The translations under genes and the position numbers were made by a program. This document shows positions 12,801 to 23,796 of a DNA stretch of 64,000 bases, one piece after another. The notes beneath the pieces were generated by a model. The model had not been told where the DNA came from and made no database searches. It worked only from the letters and a program-made list of their open reading frames with translations. This stretch comes from Pilatotrama ljubarskyi (lineage: Eukaryota > Basidiomycota > Agaricomycetes > Polyporales > Polyporaceae). The DNA lies in NCBI GenBank assembly GCA_022385805.1, contig MU277734.1:113914-177913 (forward strand). Reading direction: 5' to 3'. Numbering within the stretch: position 1 is the stretch's first letter; the number at the start of each line of letters is the position of its first letter.

Positions 12801-15267
12801 GCTATTCTGGGGCGTCCTTCCTGTGCATGGCAGGCCTCATGTCCGACCCTGCCTGCCTCGTTCTCTCCCTCGTTGTGGCCAGCCATCACTGAAGCGCCCG
12901 GTCTTGACGCCGCCTTCATATACATCGATGCTGCAGCTCCTCCTCACGCCTCTCGTCTCTGGACACACTGCACTCTCGTCTCGTGGTGTCTCTCATCCGG
13001 TCATCGTATCGTCAATGCGCTTGTCATCTATACCAATAGTGAGCAAGCCCTCGGGGCGCAGTTAGCGGACTGGTCTGTTCTCATCCTCACGTATCGCCTT
13101 GGGTCCATTCCGCTGAAGCAACCGAAGCGATCGAGAGAATGTCGGGTAGCTCTTTATGGGCAGCCTTGTTCCGCCCTCCTTAGCCGAACTTGCCTGTCCG
13201 CGCGCAGATGTCGGTGAGCAGTGTAGCCCCATGAGCAGTTCATACGGTGTGCATGCTGACCTGGCGAATCTACAGGGCCTAACAAATGCTCCTTCAGAGA
13301 ATATTCATCTACGAAGCTGTCCTTACGTTGCTCGCGGACGCTTCTCATTGAAGACGTCGCGGCAGTAGCACCCGCCTCCACTGGCGCTGATGCGCCCACA
13401 AACCGCCTCGTGGGTATGCGGGCGCGCCCACAGATCACCTCGCTCCAGCCTTCTTGTCACCTCGTTCCCGCTAAGTTCGCGCGCGCGGTGTGATCATTGG
13501 AAGAATTCCCAAGGTGGGCGGCCCTGCTGCGCCCTCCTTAAAACCAAAACAAGACGCGTTGGGGCGACGCTCCCGCCCGCTCTCCCCCTCCGCCTCTGGC
13601 CAGCTGCAGTGACATGGGCTTCATCTCTTTGACGTCGCTTTTCGAGCTATCTGTCTATCCTAGTGAACGCCGGCGCCACTGTCAGCGCTGTAGGGCTCAG
13701 AGGTGTGATGTTGGCCGACTGCGATCTTCGCTTGTTCTACTTGGTGCTTCCATTCTACTGCTTCTGCTCCCGCTTTCCCGCGCACGTCTCCTGATTTTGG
13801 GTCGTCCCTCGTCCAGCTCGGGATGTCTTGGTCGGGCGCTGGTCTGCTGAGCCTGGTCTAGTCTTCCTTGGGCAGTTCTTGGTGATGCTCTACCCTTCCG
13901 CTGCCGACGGACGGCCAGTTCTACTGCGCCTACTGTCTCTGATGTCTCTAATCTACAGGTTCTTATTCTGCACCTCGGCCCTATGGCCGACTTGCGGATC
14001 TAGAGACTTTCAGCAGGTGCGCTGGAGTAGTTGACGTAGCCTGACCTGCCTCTTCGAGCCTAGCGGCTCTACGGGTTTGTCCAAGTCGATGAAGACCCTC
14101 GGTGAGTGCGGCACTCATGACACGTCCCTGCATCAGGCCGCATGTGATACTGATGCGATATGGCGAGCAGCTCGAATGACAGGTTCATACTATGTTTTTT
14201 CTCTAGTCGAACTTCGCCGAGTGGTTGACGTCTCCCTTCCCCGACTATGTCGGGTATGCCTTCGAGACGTGACGATGGTCACTCAATTGACGCTATCCCT
14301 CCTCGTCGCGTATGGCACGGCATGCCTCGCCAATATTCAGCATCCACACCTCGCGTGGAACGTAATGCGTCCACGGCGCCCGTAGGTTTTCCCGGTGCTC
14401 TCTATGACCGCACGATCCCGAGATACCGAGTACAATGGCAGCGTCATGCGCATGCTCCATCGATATTCCTCTCATTCAAGCGTTCTCCCTCATCTCCGTC
14501 AGCTCACACTCCGCGAAGAGACCCTGGCAACCCAGGCGACTGGGCGTGCGCACGGGGAACCCTTTGTTCGCGAATACACGCCTTGTACTCTTTCCGTCGG
14601 CTGACGGTGAGATACTGATGGAATGTATGTTTCGACCTCTCACCGCGCGCTTGCTCTGCTGACATAAATTTCAACCTTACAGGTTATGGCAATCATTGAA
14701 ATCACCCGCTGGCGGAGGGCGTCCGGACTTGTCGAGCTTCTCCGGCTCCCATCCGGAATACGTGTGCCCCGTGCCGCTCAATCAAGCAAGCCGTCCGTTC
14801 TCGGCGCGCCAGGAACCAATCGCGCGTAGAGTTACGTCCACCGGGCTTCCGACCGCATGCTCCCTTCCACCAGAATTAGGGCGCGAGGCCGTTCTGGCGA
14901 CGGAAGGCGCGTCCACGAGAACGTCTATTTGATTGGAAAGGTGGAAGTATTTACAAAATAAAGATCCGCGACGCGGAAATAACCTAGCAGAGTGAGTGGG
15001 TCTGCGCGCGAATAACCAAGGGGCCTGCGAAACTGAGAACACCACACAGCTCACTCGCCCCCTGGGGCGAGCCAAATAATGGATACAGTGCGACGCGTCG
15101 CCGGGATAATGATACAGTGTTACAGGGAACCTCACCTTTGCGAGGACCGCGATGCGGAGACCAGACCAGAACAGGACGATACGAGGCGAGAGAGGACACG
15201 ACAACAGCGAGATATGCAATAAACAAAATAACGAGCGGTGAGTGAAGACGGGCGCGCGGGAAGCGTT
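9853..15267. other. Long gene-poor stretch, nothing recognised
   Basis: About 5.4 kb with no gene I can support. Between about 12.6 and 14.7 kb several plus-strand frames have hydrophobic, coding-like composition (for example FAEWLTSPFPDYVGYAFE near 14213) but they are broken by stops, fit no consistent splicing and match no family I recognise; a decayed gene or transposon is possible. A GGTTCGAACC palindrome near 10215 is not a tRNA. Confidence 0.45.
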
Positions 15268-16867
15268 CTACATCGCGTACGTGGGTACGGGTGCCAGGTA
15301 GGTCGGAGCAAAGGCGGCGGCGTCCACGGACTCGACTGTCGAGCGCCCGTAGTACGTCGAGAAGTCGTTCTTGTCTGGGGCCCCGAAGCCCTGCGCCCCG
15401 TACGACATGTCAACGCCCGCGGAAGCGCAGTACGCTGGAACACCAGCGGCGCTGTAGACGTGCTGCTGCTGCTGAGGTAAGAACTCCGGGGACGGATCGT
15501 AGCCCTCGTTCAGCGCGGGAAGGTAGCTGTCCATCACCAACGTGGGATCGCAGAGGCCGTGGACCGCCGAGTACGTCTGCGGCGTGCCAGGCATACTCGA
15601 GAGCGGAGAGGAAGAAGCGGTCCAGTTGTCCATGAAGGACGTGTCGATGGTGAGGCAGCTGGGATCGTACCCCTCGGGCGCGGACATGCAGGAATCCTGG
15701 GAGTCCTGCTGGTAGGTGTCGTACACGCCCTGTTGATCGAGGGGATCACAGGTCTGGTACTGGGGCATCGCGGGAGTCGCGGCGTTGTCGAAAGAGAATG
15801 TATTGAAATCCTGCGCCACAACGTCAGTAAATCGCCACCGGTTGAGGTCGCTAACGGATACTCACAAAGGAAGGATTGGTGGGAGGGAGTGGATACGAAG
15901 GAGTAGTGGGTATGTATGGCGACGAAGGCGAGCTGTACCAATCGCTCTCGGTGTCCGCCTCCGAAGGGGACGGCGAAGGCGTCGCGCACGAGGGCGAGGG
16001 CGCGCGAGGAGCGTCGGGCTGCGAGCTCGAGGACCGCTTCGACTTACGCTTCGACGGCGTCGAAGGCTCCGGACTGAGGAAGGGCGCGTTCGAGTGCTCG
16101 GTGTCGGGCGCCGGCGCGGACGACGAGCGTCGGTAGTGTCGCGCCGTGATCGGCGCCTCGAAGCGGGTCACGATCTCTGGGACGTGGTGGCGGTCGAACT
16201 CCTGGATCGCCTGGTCGAGCTCGCGGCCTTTCTTACCCTCGACGAGGAGCTGCGCGATCTTCGCGCATCTCTTCAAGTCTTTGGGCTCGACTTCTCTGAC
16301 CTTCCGCTTCTCCGCCGGCGCCTTCCCCTTCGTGTGCAGGGGTCGGAACGCGTACTGGGGGAACTTCCGCTTGTGCTCCTCGAGCGCGGCCTTGGCCTTG
16401 GCGTGCCAGACTTGTCGCTCCTCGTGCGGGAGATTTTGCCAGGTGAGCCCGATGATCTTGGACAGCGTGCTGTGGTTGGTCTCGACCTCGGAAGAAACGT
16501 GCTGGTTCTTGATGAAGGCCGAGCGGAAGAGGATGAACGCGTTCGGGGGGCGGGGAATGTGGTTCTCGGGCTTCTTCTTCGCGTGCGCGGCGGCTCTGCG
16601 CGCGGCAGCGCTGCAGTCGTCGCCGGCGGGGAAGAGGAGCGAGTCCGCATAGGCGTCGGCCAGGCTGGGAGGATCGTTGTAGGTGCCCGGCGTGATGTTC
16701 GGCGCGAAGGCGATACTCTGCGGCGTCGACTCGATCTTGACCGACACGTCCGTGGCCAGTCGAACATCTGGCACGGGGGCTTTATCAGTCAAGCAGGTGC
16801 GTCGTCGATCGTTGGTTCTACCTTGCGCTGCGCTGCGCTTCGAAGAGCGAACGCGTTGGGCAGGCAT
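15268..16867 (-). CDS. HMG-box transcription factor
   Basis: Two-exon reading: 16867-15866 and 15810-15268, joined phase 0 across a 55-base intron (GTGAGT donor, GCGCAG acceptor), giving about 514 residues; a further 52-base intron near the N-terminus (GTAGAA...GCCAG) would remove about 17 residues. Residues ~104-172 form a single HMG box with the conserved start RPPNAFILFRSAF, then SKIIGLTWQNLPHEE and the Trp/Lys/Tyr positions VWHAKAKAALEEHKRKFPQY, i.e. the sequence-specific SOX/MATA type rather than the HMGB type. A basic KRKSKRSSSS segment follows the box, and the C-terminal half is Ser/Pro, then Gln/Tyr/Asp-rich, resembling an activation region. Agaricomycete relatives include Pcc1 and other regulators of sexual development; assignment to Pcc1 is only a guess. 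Nuclear DNA binding is inferred. Confidence 0.85.
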
Positions 16868-19800
16868 CGCAGGGAGACCGAATGAGGTAAATGCCTAGGG
16901 TTGCACAGCGGACGCAGAGGGGATGGTGACTCGAGAGCCCGGGGAAGTGATGGAGGAGGGGTGTCGCAAATGGAGAATTGGTGGGAGATTACATACGTCT
17001 TATAGCGGGCGTGAGCACGGGGGTGTGAACTCGCCTGAACTCCGAAATCGAGGCGTTAATGGTCAGTCGACGCTTACCCGAATCGGCGAACTGAAGTAAT
17101 CTCGCTAACATCCAGCCCATTTTCTTGTCCGATAAGCCTCCACAGAACAAGCAATCCTGACCCGGCGTAAGGGATACGTCGATTCGGGCAGGTCACGGTC
17201 GCCTCCCCTAACCGCCCATCCGACTGATTATTCTTCCCAATTACGTGTGTGCATCCGGCATAACGTCGACGGTGGGAATCGGCTTGCGAGGACGTCGCCG
17301 GACTCGACGCGGGCCTTGCCCCGCCATCCTGGAGAAAGACGACTTGTGGGGGTAGCAGAGCTGGAGGAGGCCAGCAAGATCGAGATACGCATAACGGGAC
17401 GACCGGACCCATGTGGCGCAACCAGCTATGCTGAATTGAGCAATTGTTGTACTGGCGCGCTCCTCGGGTGAGTTCCCACAGTACCTGCGAGCGTCAGAGT
17501 GTAGTGATGGCGATTTGTTCGCTCGCCCTAGCCCGCAACGACGAGCACAAGCTGCCTTGTAAGTTGTAGGTTGCGTATTCAGCGCCTGTCATAATGTCGG
17601 GCCCGTCGACGGCCAGGGCGATGAGGCTCGGCGCAGTATAACGCCACATCTGGGATCCGATTGACTAGCCGTCGGCCTGATCAGGCCAACGGAGGCAAAT
17701 GTCCATCGTCCCGATCGTGGTGCACGCATCATCACCTGCATCGCCGGGCAGTGGAGGGCTCCTGGCCTCCACCTCCAACGCTCGCTCCTCGGCCTTCGCA
17801 TCGACACAACGCCTTCCATCCATGTCTCCAACTACAGCCGTTGCGAGCGGCCAGTCTTCTGGCACACGAAGCGCGGGAGTATTTGGAGATCTTCATCAGC
17901 TGCGAGCGCCCACGAATCTGGAAGGTGTCGAGAGCCCTGATGCCTACGCTGATACTCGGCCGTGGTCCATGGTCAGGCTGGATGCTTCTCCTCCCCCTCC
18001 TGATCTCTTGAATTTGCTCCAGGGTCGTCATCGTCAACCCTTGGCAGGCCGATTTACCTCATGCCAATCGCGGCGGCACAGCCGGGTAGACGACCAGGAT
18101 ACCGTAGGGTACCTGGCGCGCCAAACGCAGAACTCTCACTGATATGCAGACGCCCGCCTTCCTTGAGGTTCCCTTGTCCGGCCGACGTTCTCTCCACGGT
18201 CCATTCCGATGCACTCACAGGGTGTTGCTAATCCAGGCAAGCCGCCAATGCCCAGTAAGGTGTCTCCCTCTCTACCTTGAACGATCCTGGACCGCGTGGG
18301 TGCACGCGGAGGCGTCCCAAACGCTGCCAGGAAAATGCCGTTCCTATCATGACGCGGAATGCCAGAGGAATAGCGGCTATCCCAAGAAGCTCGTGCATCT
18401 ACTGACGTGCTATTCCAAGTACACGAGCGATGCGGAGAAGAGATCTCGCGCACCGTCCCTCGTGACCGCCGATGGGATTTTTCATGTGGACGACTCCCGC
18501 TGTTTGTACAGCGGAGCAAGGTGCGCAAATATCGTTGCAATAGTACAGATTTGGCGCCCCTGTGTCGATATCAGAAACAGCTTCCCGACCAGCCGAAGAC
18601 GCACCGTGCTGGTTGTACTATCGTTGAGGAGTCCTGGGACGCCGCCCACCAGATCCAGGCAACCTTGTTCATTGCCTCTGCACACCGGTGCCCGCGAAGA
18701 CGCTGCGGGGAGCACTAGACCGGATAAGTAAAGGAGAGACGTACGAAGCAGATCCTCCACGGAGGCTCTTCCCAGCTCCAATGCGTCTTCTCTCGTGCAC
18801 ATGACGGCAGCGCATCCAGCATCGCTTGTTTTCATCTTCTCTTCCTCGCTCATCTCCCGGGCGATGGGTCCGATAGAGCAAGGAGATGAGCCGGTCGAAG
18901 TCGCACTGCACCCAGAGTCAATTTAGCTGCCTATTTCGCCCTCTTACGCACGTCGCGCGAAGCGTCGCCAGCACGAGCAGGCCCAGCAATGAGGGAAAAT
19001 CAGTGCGAGGGACCCGCCTGCCCGTTTCCCAACGACCACGCCCCGCGCAACGTGGCTTCATACACGTGTACGGAGCTGATGACCGTGGCATGCCCCCTCC
19101 AATTCCCAGCCCAAAAGGAGGGATCCGGGCGTGCTGCAGGCTAATTTGTGACCCACTCGATAAGCTTCCGCGGCGCCAGAGAGGGCGGCAGCTACTTACC
19201 TGGTGCGCGCACCGACCGATCGTCCCCGCCCGCTGCACGGCCCGGAGGCGGGCGCCTGCTCGCGCGTATGAACGGGGGAAGGGCCATTTCCCTGCGCTCT
19301 GGACCGCGAAAAGTCATGCGGAGATGCGGATGGATGAACTCGGCGGTCGCGCAGCTGAATATCGCATGTGGCGGGACGACATCGCGCCACGCATATACAC
19401 AGCTGTGCCTTGAGGCGTCGAGGGTGCAGGGGGGCGGAAATGAGCTTGTCAGCCGGAGCCGCAGAGGGCTTCATGCAGACGCAGTCGTAGCGCCAATATG
19501 CACGACCGGCTTGCCTGCCGCTGCCTGGCGAACGTGTGGTTTCGGCCAACGATAGCCCGAGGGTTGACATTGCCGAATCAACCGGGTGGTGTTGTGGGCG
19601 TTCACGTTGCCAGCAGAGCATCCCCGCCGACGTTGAAGGGCTTCTCAGAACAGGAGATGAACGTGCGCAGATGGCACAATACCGGGCGCGAATCCATAGC
19701 GGGTCCTCCGAAGCAGGCGCCGCGTTGTCGGGCAACAAGTGGACCATGCGTATCTGCTCCGTCTGTCAGCACATGCCAGCGGAGCGCAAGTGTCGTATCA

Positions 19801-21307
19801 TACGAGGAATACAAGGCAGCGCAGCAAAGTGCACTTACCATTCTTGTGTCTCTGCCATCCACACCTTCTCAACGTCACATCGGATCCTCGTCGGGCTTCT
19901 GGCGAGAACCATAGCTAGTGCGAGATCCAGCATCTAATACAGAATCCCAGTCATAGCTGTTGTTGGGACCTAAGAACACAGACTGACAAGGCAAGTGTCA
20001 GTGGGCGCCGTTGTCAATTGTCGCTTCGATGTGATCCGCAGCCGCACTGATGTTTGACACTAAAGGACGAGGGGAAACTGGCCAGGTAGCTTCAAGGTTG
20101 TCTTGTGGTTTGCATGACAGCCTGAGCGAGAGGTGGGGACTCGTTCACGAAGTAGCAGTTCTTGCGGATTTACATAACAGCGGAAGCGAGTAGCAGTACT
20201 CACCTATTCGGCGGGAGCGCTCAATCTCAGAAGCGAGCGTACTAGCGGACTGGGACCGGAAGGCACCTCGTCTCGTACCGAGCCTCCAACTGACCAAACC
20301 AGCATTCCGCGATGTGACCTCACTAGGACATTGTTGTCGGAACGAAGCCCTAGAGCCGCCGACAGCCTATCCTACGGATAAACGGCTTTCGAGGATAGTT
20401 GGTGACGGATGTGGCGATTCGGAGAGTTGCTGGGATCTAGTGGGCCGGGCTGTACTGCCAGTGGCCGCCTGTAGTGAGTTCTAGCGGATGAATTGCGCCC
20501 TTTCCATGGTGACATGGACTCGAAGGAAGGGTCCTGCTATCGGGTTTGTGGTTGGTTGTCAGAGCGTCGTATATCGCTCCCGTAGGCTCCTGCTAGGTCA
20601 TTCCCCGCTGAAGGGCCCGATCGGCTGAGACTTCACGGTACCCTCTGTTTCGACTATCGCGTGGATATCGAGAGCGAGGCGGTGAACACTCCAGGTATGC
20701 GCGGTGGGACGCAGGCACGCGGCGTTCCACGACGGATACCTTGAGCATGCATAGCCTGCGCAAATCAGTAAGGGAATTGAATCTAGAAGGCCGCTTGGGT
20801 GATGACCGTCGTGCACAGACATGCCAGAAGCATTTAGCATGACCTAGAGGTGAAACCGCTCAAGTGATGCAGCTGAAGTCCACCACCCAACGCGCACACA
20901 TCGACCTCGGGAGGGATAGCCACATAGCCAATCAGAACATGTGGCGTATTGATATTCATGCGCGCGCGAACACAGGGGATAGGTGGAGAGGGGGTAATCA
21001 GCTGGACGATGAAAGAGACAGCGAAATCCTGGAACTGACGTACATGATAAGTGATAGTCCGCGCTCTGACCGGAGCACGTATTACCGTGATGAGCATACA
21101 CTCAGTTGAACGAGGTGGTTTGTAGAGGTTGTTGTCAAATTCTGTGATTGCGGAACATGAACGGCTCGAGGAGCATCGCAGGGGTATTACTGATCTCTGG
21201 TATAGACTGGTGAGCCCAGTCACAACGAAGGCCAATCAAGAAAGCAACCGCAGCACTCACGCTTAAGTACACGATGGCCCACCTTTGAGCGGGAACCATT
21301 CGCCTTT
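16868..21307. other. Long gene-poor stretch, nothing recognised
   Basis: About 4.4 kb. The right-hand few hundred bases next to 16868 are likely the promoter and leader of the HMG-box gene. Elsewhere frames are short, on both strands, with frequent stops and no domain motifs. I see no terminal inverted repeats or transposase motifs. Confidence 0.45.
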
Positions 21308-21769
21308 TCACTGGAAATGGGCGTTGGAAACGTGTCCGTCGATGACATAGAACACACGCACCAGCACAATAGCGTCGGCTTCGATTTCGACTAGCATCTC
21401 CCACGAAACGAACCTCGCGCCAACAACCATCGTCGCCGCAGGACCAAACCCGCCTAGTGCCTCCTTCAACGCCTTCCCAACGCTGTCTGCGTCCGACGCC
21501 TCCGTCACGAACATGCGCACGCGTGTGATGTCCTTGGCCGAGCCGCCTAGTCCCTCCACTGCGCGTTGGATCTCGGCGAAGATAGCGCGTGCTTGGTCGT
21601 ACGCGGATCCGGGATGGAGAAGCTGACCAGAGATAGGATCGATTGATGTGGTGCCGGACACGGCGATGAAGGGCCCTCGACGCACGGCCCTGGAGTAACC
21701 GAACTCCCTCTCGTACGGGTTGGCTGTCTGGAAGCGGAGTGTTTCTGTAGTGGGCGATGTGGACATCAC
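21308..21769 (-). CDS. Rid/YjgF/UK114 family protein
   Basis: Unspliced frame of 153 codons starting MMSTSP. Features of the Rid fold are in order: NPYEREFGYSRAVRRGPFIAVSGTTSIDP (first strands), AYDQARAIFAEIQRAVEGLGGS (helix), DITRVRMFVTEASDADSVG, and the C-terminal VSWEMLVEIEADAIV with the conserved Glu of the VEIEA motif. In RidA an Arg in the P-x-R-x-x-V segment binds the substrate carboxylate; here that segment reads GPAATMVVGA, with Ala at the Arg position. The protein is therefore more like the Rid4-7 type subfamilies than true RidA, and 2-aminoacrylate deaminase activity should not be assumed. The tail extends about 20 residues beyond the usual end. It is divergent from the DUF6699 gene, 525 bases apart. 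Confidence 0.85.
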   Translation of the reverse strand: MMSTSPTTETLRFQTANPYEREFGYSRAVRRGPFIAVSGTTSIDPISGQLLHPGSAYDQARAIFAEIQRAVEGLGGSAKDITRVRMFVTEASDADSVGKALKEALGGFGPAATMVVGARFVSWEMLVEIEADAIVLVRVFYVIDGHVSNAHFQ

Positions 21770-22294
21770 TGAATAGCTGTATCAGGCCTTGGGAGTCGAT
21801 GCTATACTTGAGTACTTACCTTAGCCTAGCTCGCCACCATCTTCTCAGCGCCATGACTCCAGAGTCACACACGTATTGACTCGATGGGTTTGCGAAACTT
21901 ACGTCCCGCAAGACAATTCACACCGCTGAAGGTCCAAAGAGACATCGATTATATGTAGCATGTGTCGCAGAGCTTGAGGCAAGGAGCATGGTGATGATGG
22001 TAAGAAACAAGAGAGACATCGCCCCATTGTTGCTTTGCGTCCGCTTCCTCCCCAACTACGGCGACTTCGTCGCTGCAGGCATGCACCAGCTCCGTTGAGC
22101 TGACTATATGCGCATATCCCAGGATTGGATCGCTGCACCAATCGACAGCAACGGCGGGCAGTGGTCCCAAACCTGTATATTACTGTCATAACTGCCGCTG
22201 CAGCGCTCGCAAGCTGAGGCAGAGCCTCGTGTTCGCATCTCGTCTTTATCCTCTCCCATCTCTCTCGCACACCGTCTTCGCCGTTCGGGTCGAC

Positions 22295-23529
22295 ATGGGC
22301 GACATCTACAGCGACATGCCCACCCTCGTTGACGCTGGCCGCGGCTTCGAAGGTCCCCAGCCATTGCCTGCAGGCGTCGGCATCCCGAGTCCGTACTTTC
22401 CCTACGAGCACGCCCGCCCGCCTCCATCGTCTTTCATGCAGCATTCACAATCCTACAGCTCATCGTCGTCGGGATACCCGTGGTCAGCTCCTTCAGACTC
22501 GCAGGCGACGGCGACACCGCCAGCATGGCCTCAGATGCAGTCTACGCCGACAACACCCATGCCCATGTTCGCAGGCCCTCCGGTCGGGATGATGCCGGCG
22601 TTCGTACCCGCCGTCGCAGGCATCAGCGCGGACGGTTGGCCGGGCTCTCCAGAACCGCGGCAGCGGGAAGAACGTACGCCGCAGTGGAGACCAGACAGAT
22701 ACGAGGAGAGACGGCTCGGACCGCCGCGGTCGTCGACCCCGCACTCTCAGAGCATCTCGCTGAGCTCGAGCCCTTCGTCGGGCTCGGGAGTGTCGCTCTC
22801 GCTCTCGCGCAGGCCGTCGCTGCGCGGGCCCGCGGCGGAGGCGGCGAAGCGACCGCCGCGTGAATGGCGCTCCGACTTCAGCATGACCGGCCAGGGCTTG
22901 CTCGGCAGCCTGCTCACACGGTCGCGGTCGAAGTCGTTCGGAGGCAGCGGTGCGTGCATATTCTCCTTTCCAGTTTCCCTCGACCGAGCCAAGCCAGTTC
23001 TGTGCTCACGCCGGTGCCCGGTGCCGCAGCAGAGTTCCTGCACCCGAAGGTCACCCTCAACGCGTATATCCGTTACAACTCATCCAAGCCGCCGATGCAG
23101 TACGACCTGCGGCGGAGCGCGAACACGCTCCGGTTCCGCGCGCTGGACCACGCGCTGACGAGCTGGGACCTGACGCGGTTCGTATGCGAGCCGCCGGTGC
23201 AGGAGATGCGACTCTTCCACGCCGCGCTACCGTGGTACATCGACGTCGAGGCGAGCTCGAACCCGTCCGGGGTGACGCTGTACGACCTCTTCCTCGCAAT
23301 CCAGAACCACATGCTCGCGCCGATCAAGTACGATGACTTTTACAACAACGAGATGAACAACGACATTCGGGACCAGATCGCGGCCGCGTGGGGCGACCGC
23401 TGTGGCAGGAGCGCGGAGGAGAGGAATCGCGGCGTGTGCAAGGTCGATTTTCTTATGGGCAAGGTCATCATGGAGGGCATCCAGAAGGGCAAGGACGGCC
23501 TTTGGGAGATCAAGACTCGGAAACCCTAG
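22295..23529 (+). CDS. DUF6699 domain protein
   Basis: Two exons, 22295-22949 and 23030-23529, joined across an 80-base intron (GTGCGT donor, GCCGCAG acceptor), giving 384 residues. The first ~215 residues are Pro/Ser/Met-rich and predicted disordered. The second exon encodes a compact domain: FLHPKVTLNAYIRYNSSKPP, QYDLRRSANTLRF, LPWYIDVEASSN, GVTLYDLFLAIQNHMLAPIK, then DDFYNNEMNNDIRDQIAAAW and a closing beta segment KVDFLMGKVIMEGIQKGKDG. This LHP...YDLR...LPW.I.V...VTVYDV pattern is that of the fungal DUF6699 domain. Its function is unknown. A second DUF6699 gene lies 12 kb to the right with a different architecture. Confidence 0.85.
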
Positions 23530-23796
23530 TGTAGGTCGATGGCAGACTCTGACTGATGTTCGCTCTGCTTCATGGTCATCAGCGTATGGCTACGCTCTAT
23601 TTATTGTAATCACGTAGTTAGCTCTCATGTACTTCTGGTCGTCTGTATGTTGCTCTGTTAGGGATCGATACCCGCGCATGCCCCTCAATGTACCTCTCCG
23701 TTATCCAAGCAATCGAGTACCTACTCAATGTCGTCCATAGATTACGCAAAATCACCAAATACGTTATTACGTAGTAGTAAGCAGATGGCCACTGCT

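Noticed and set aside
15785..16885. Open frame of 366 codons on the plus strand
   Set aside because: Lies antisense to the HMG-box gene; Arg/Leu/Val-rich composition is the expected shadow of GC-rich codons, with no motif.
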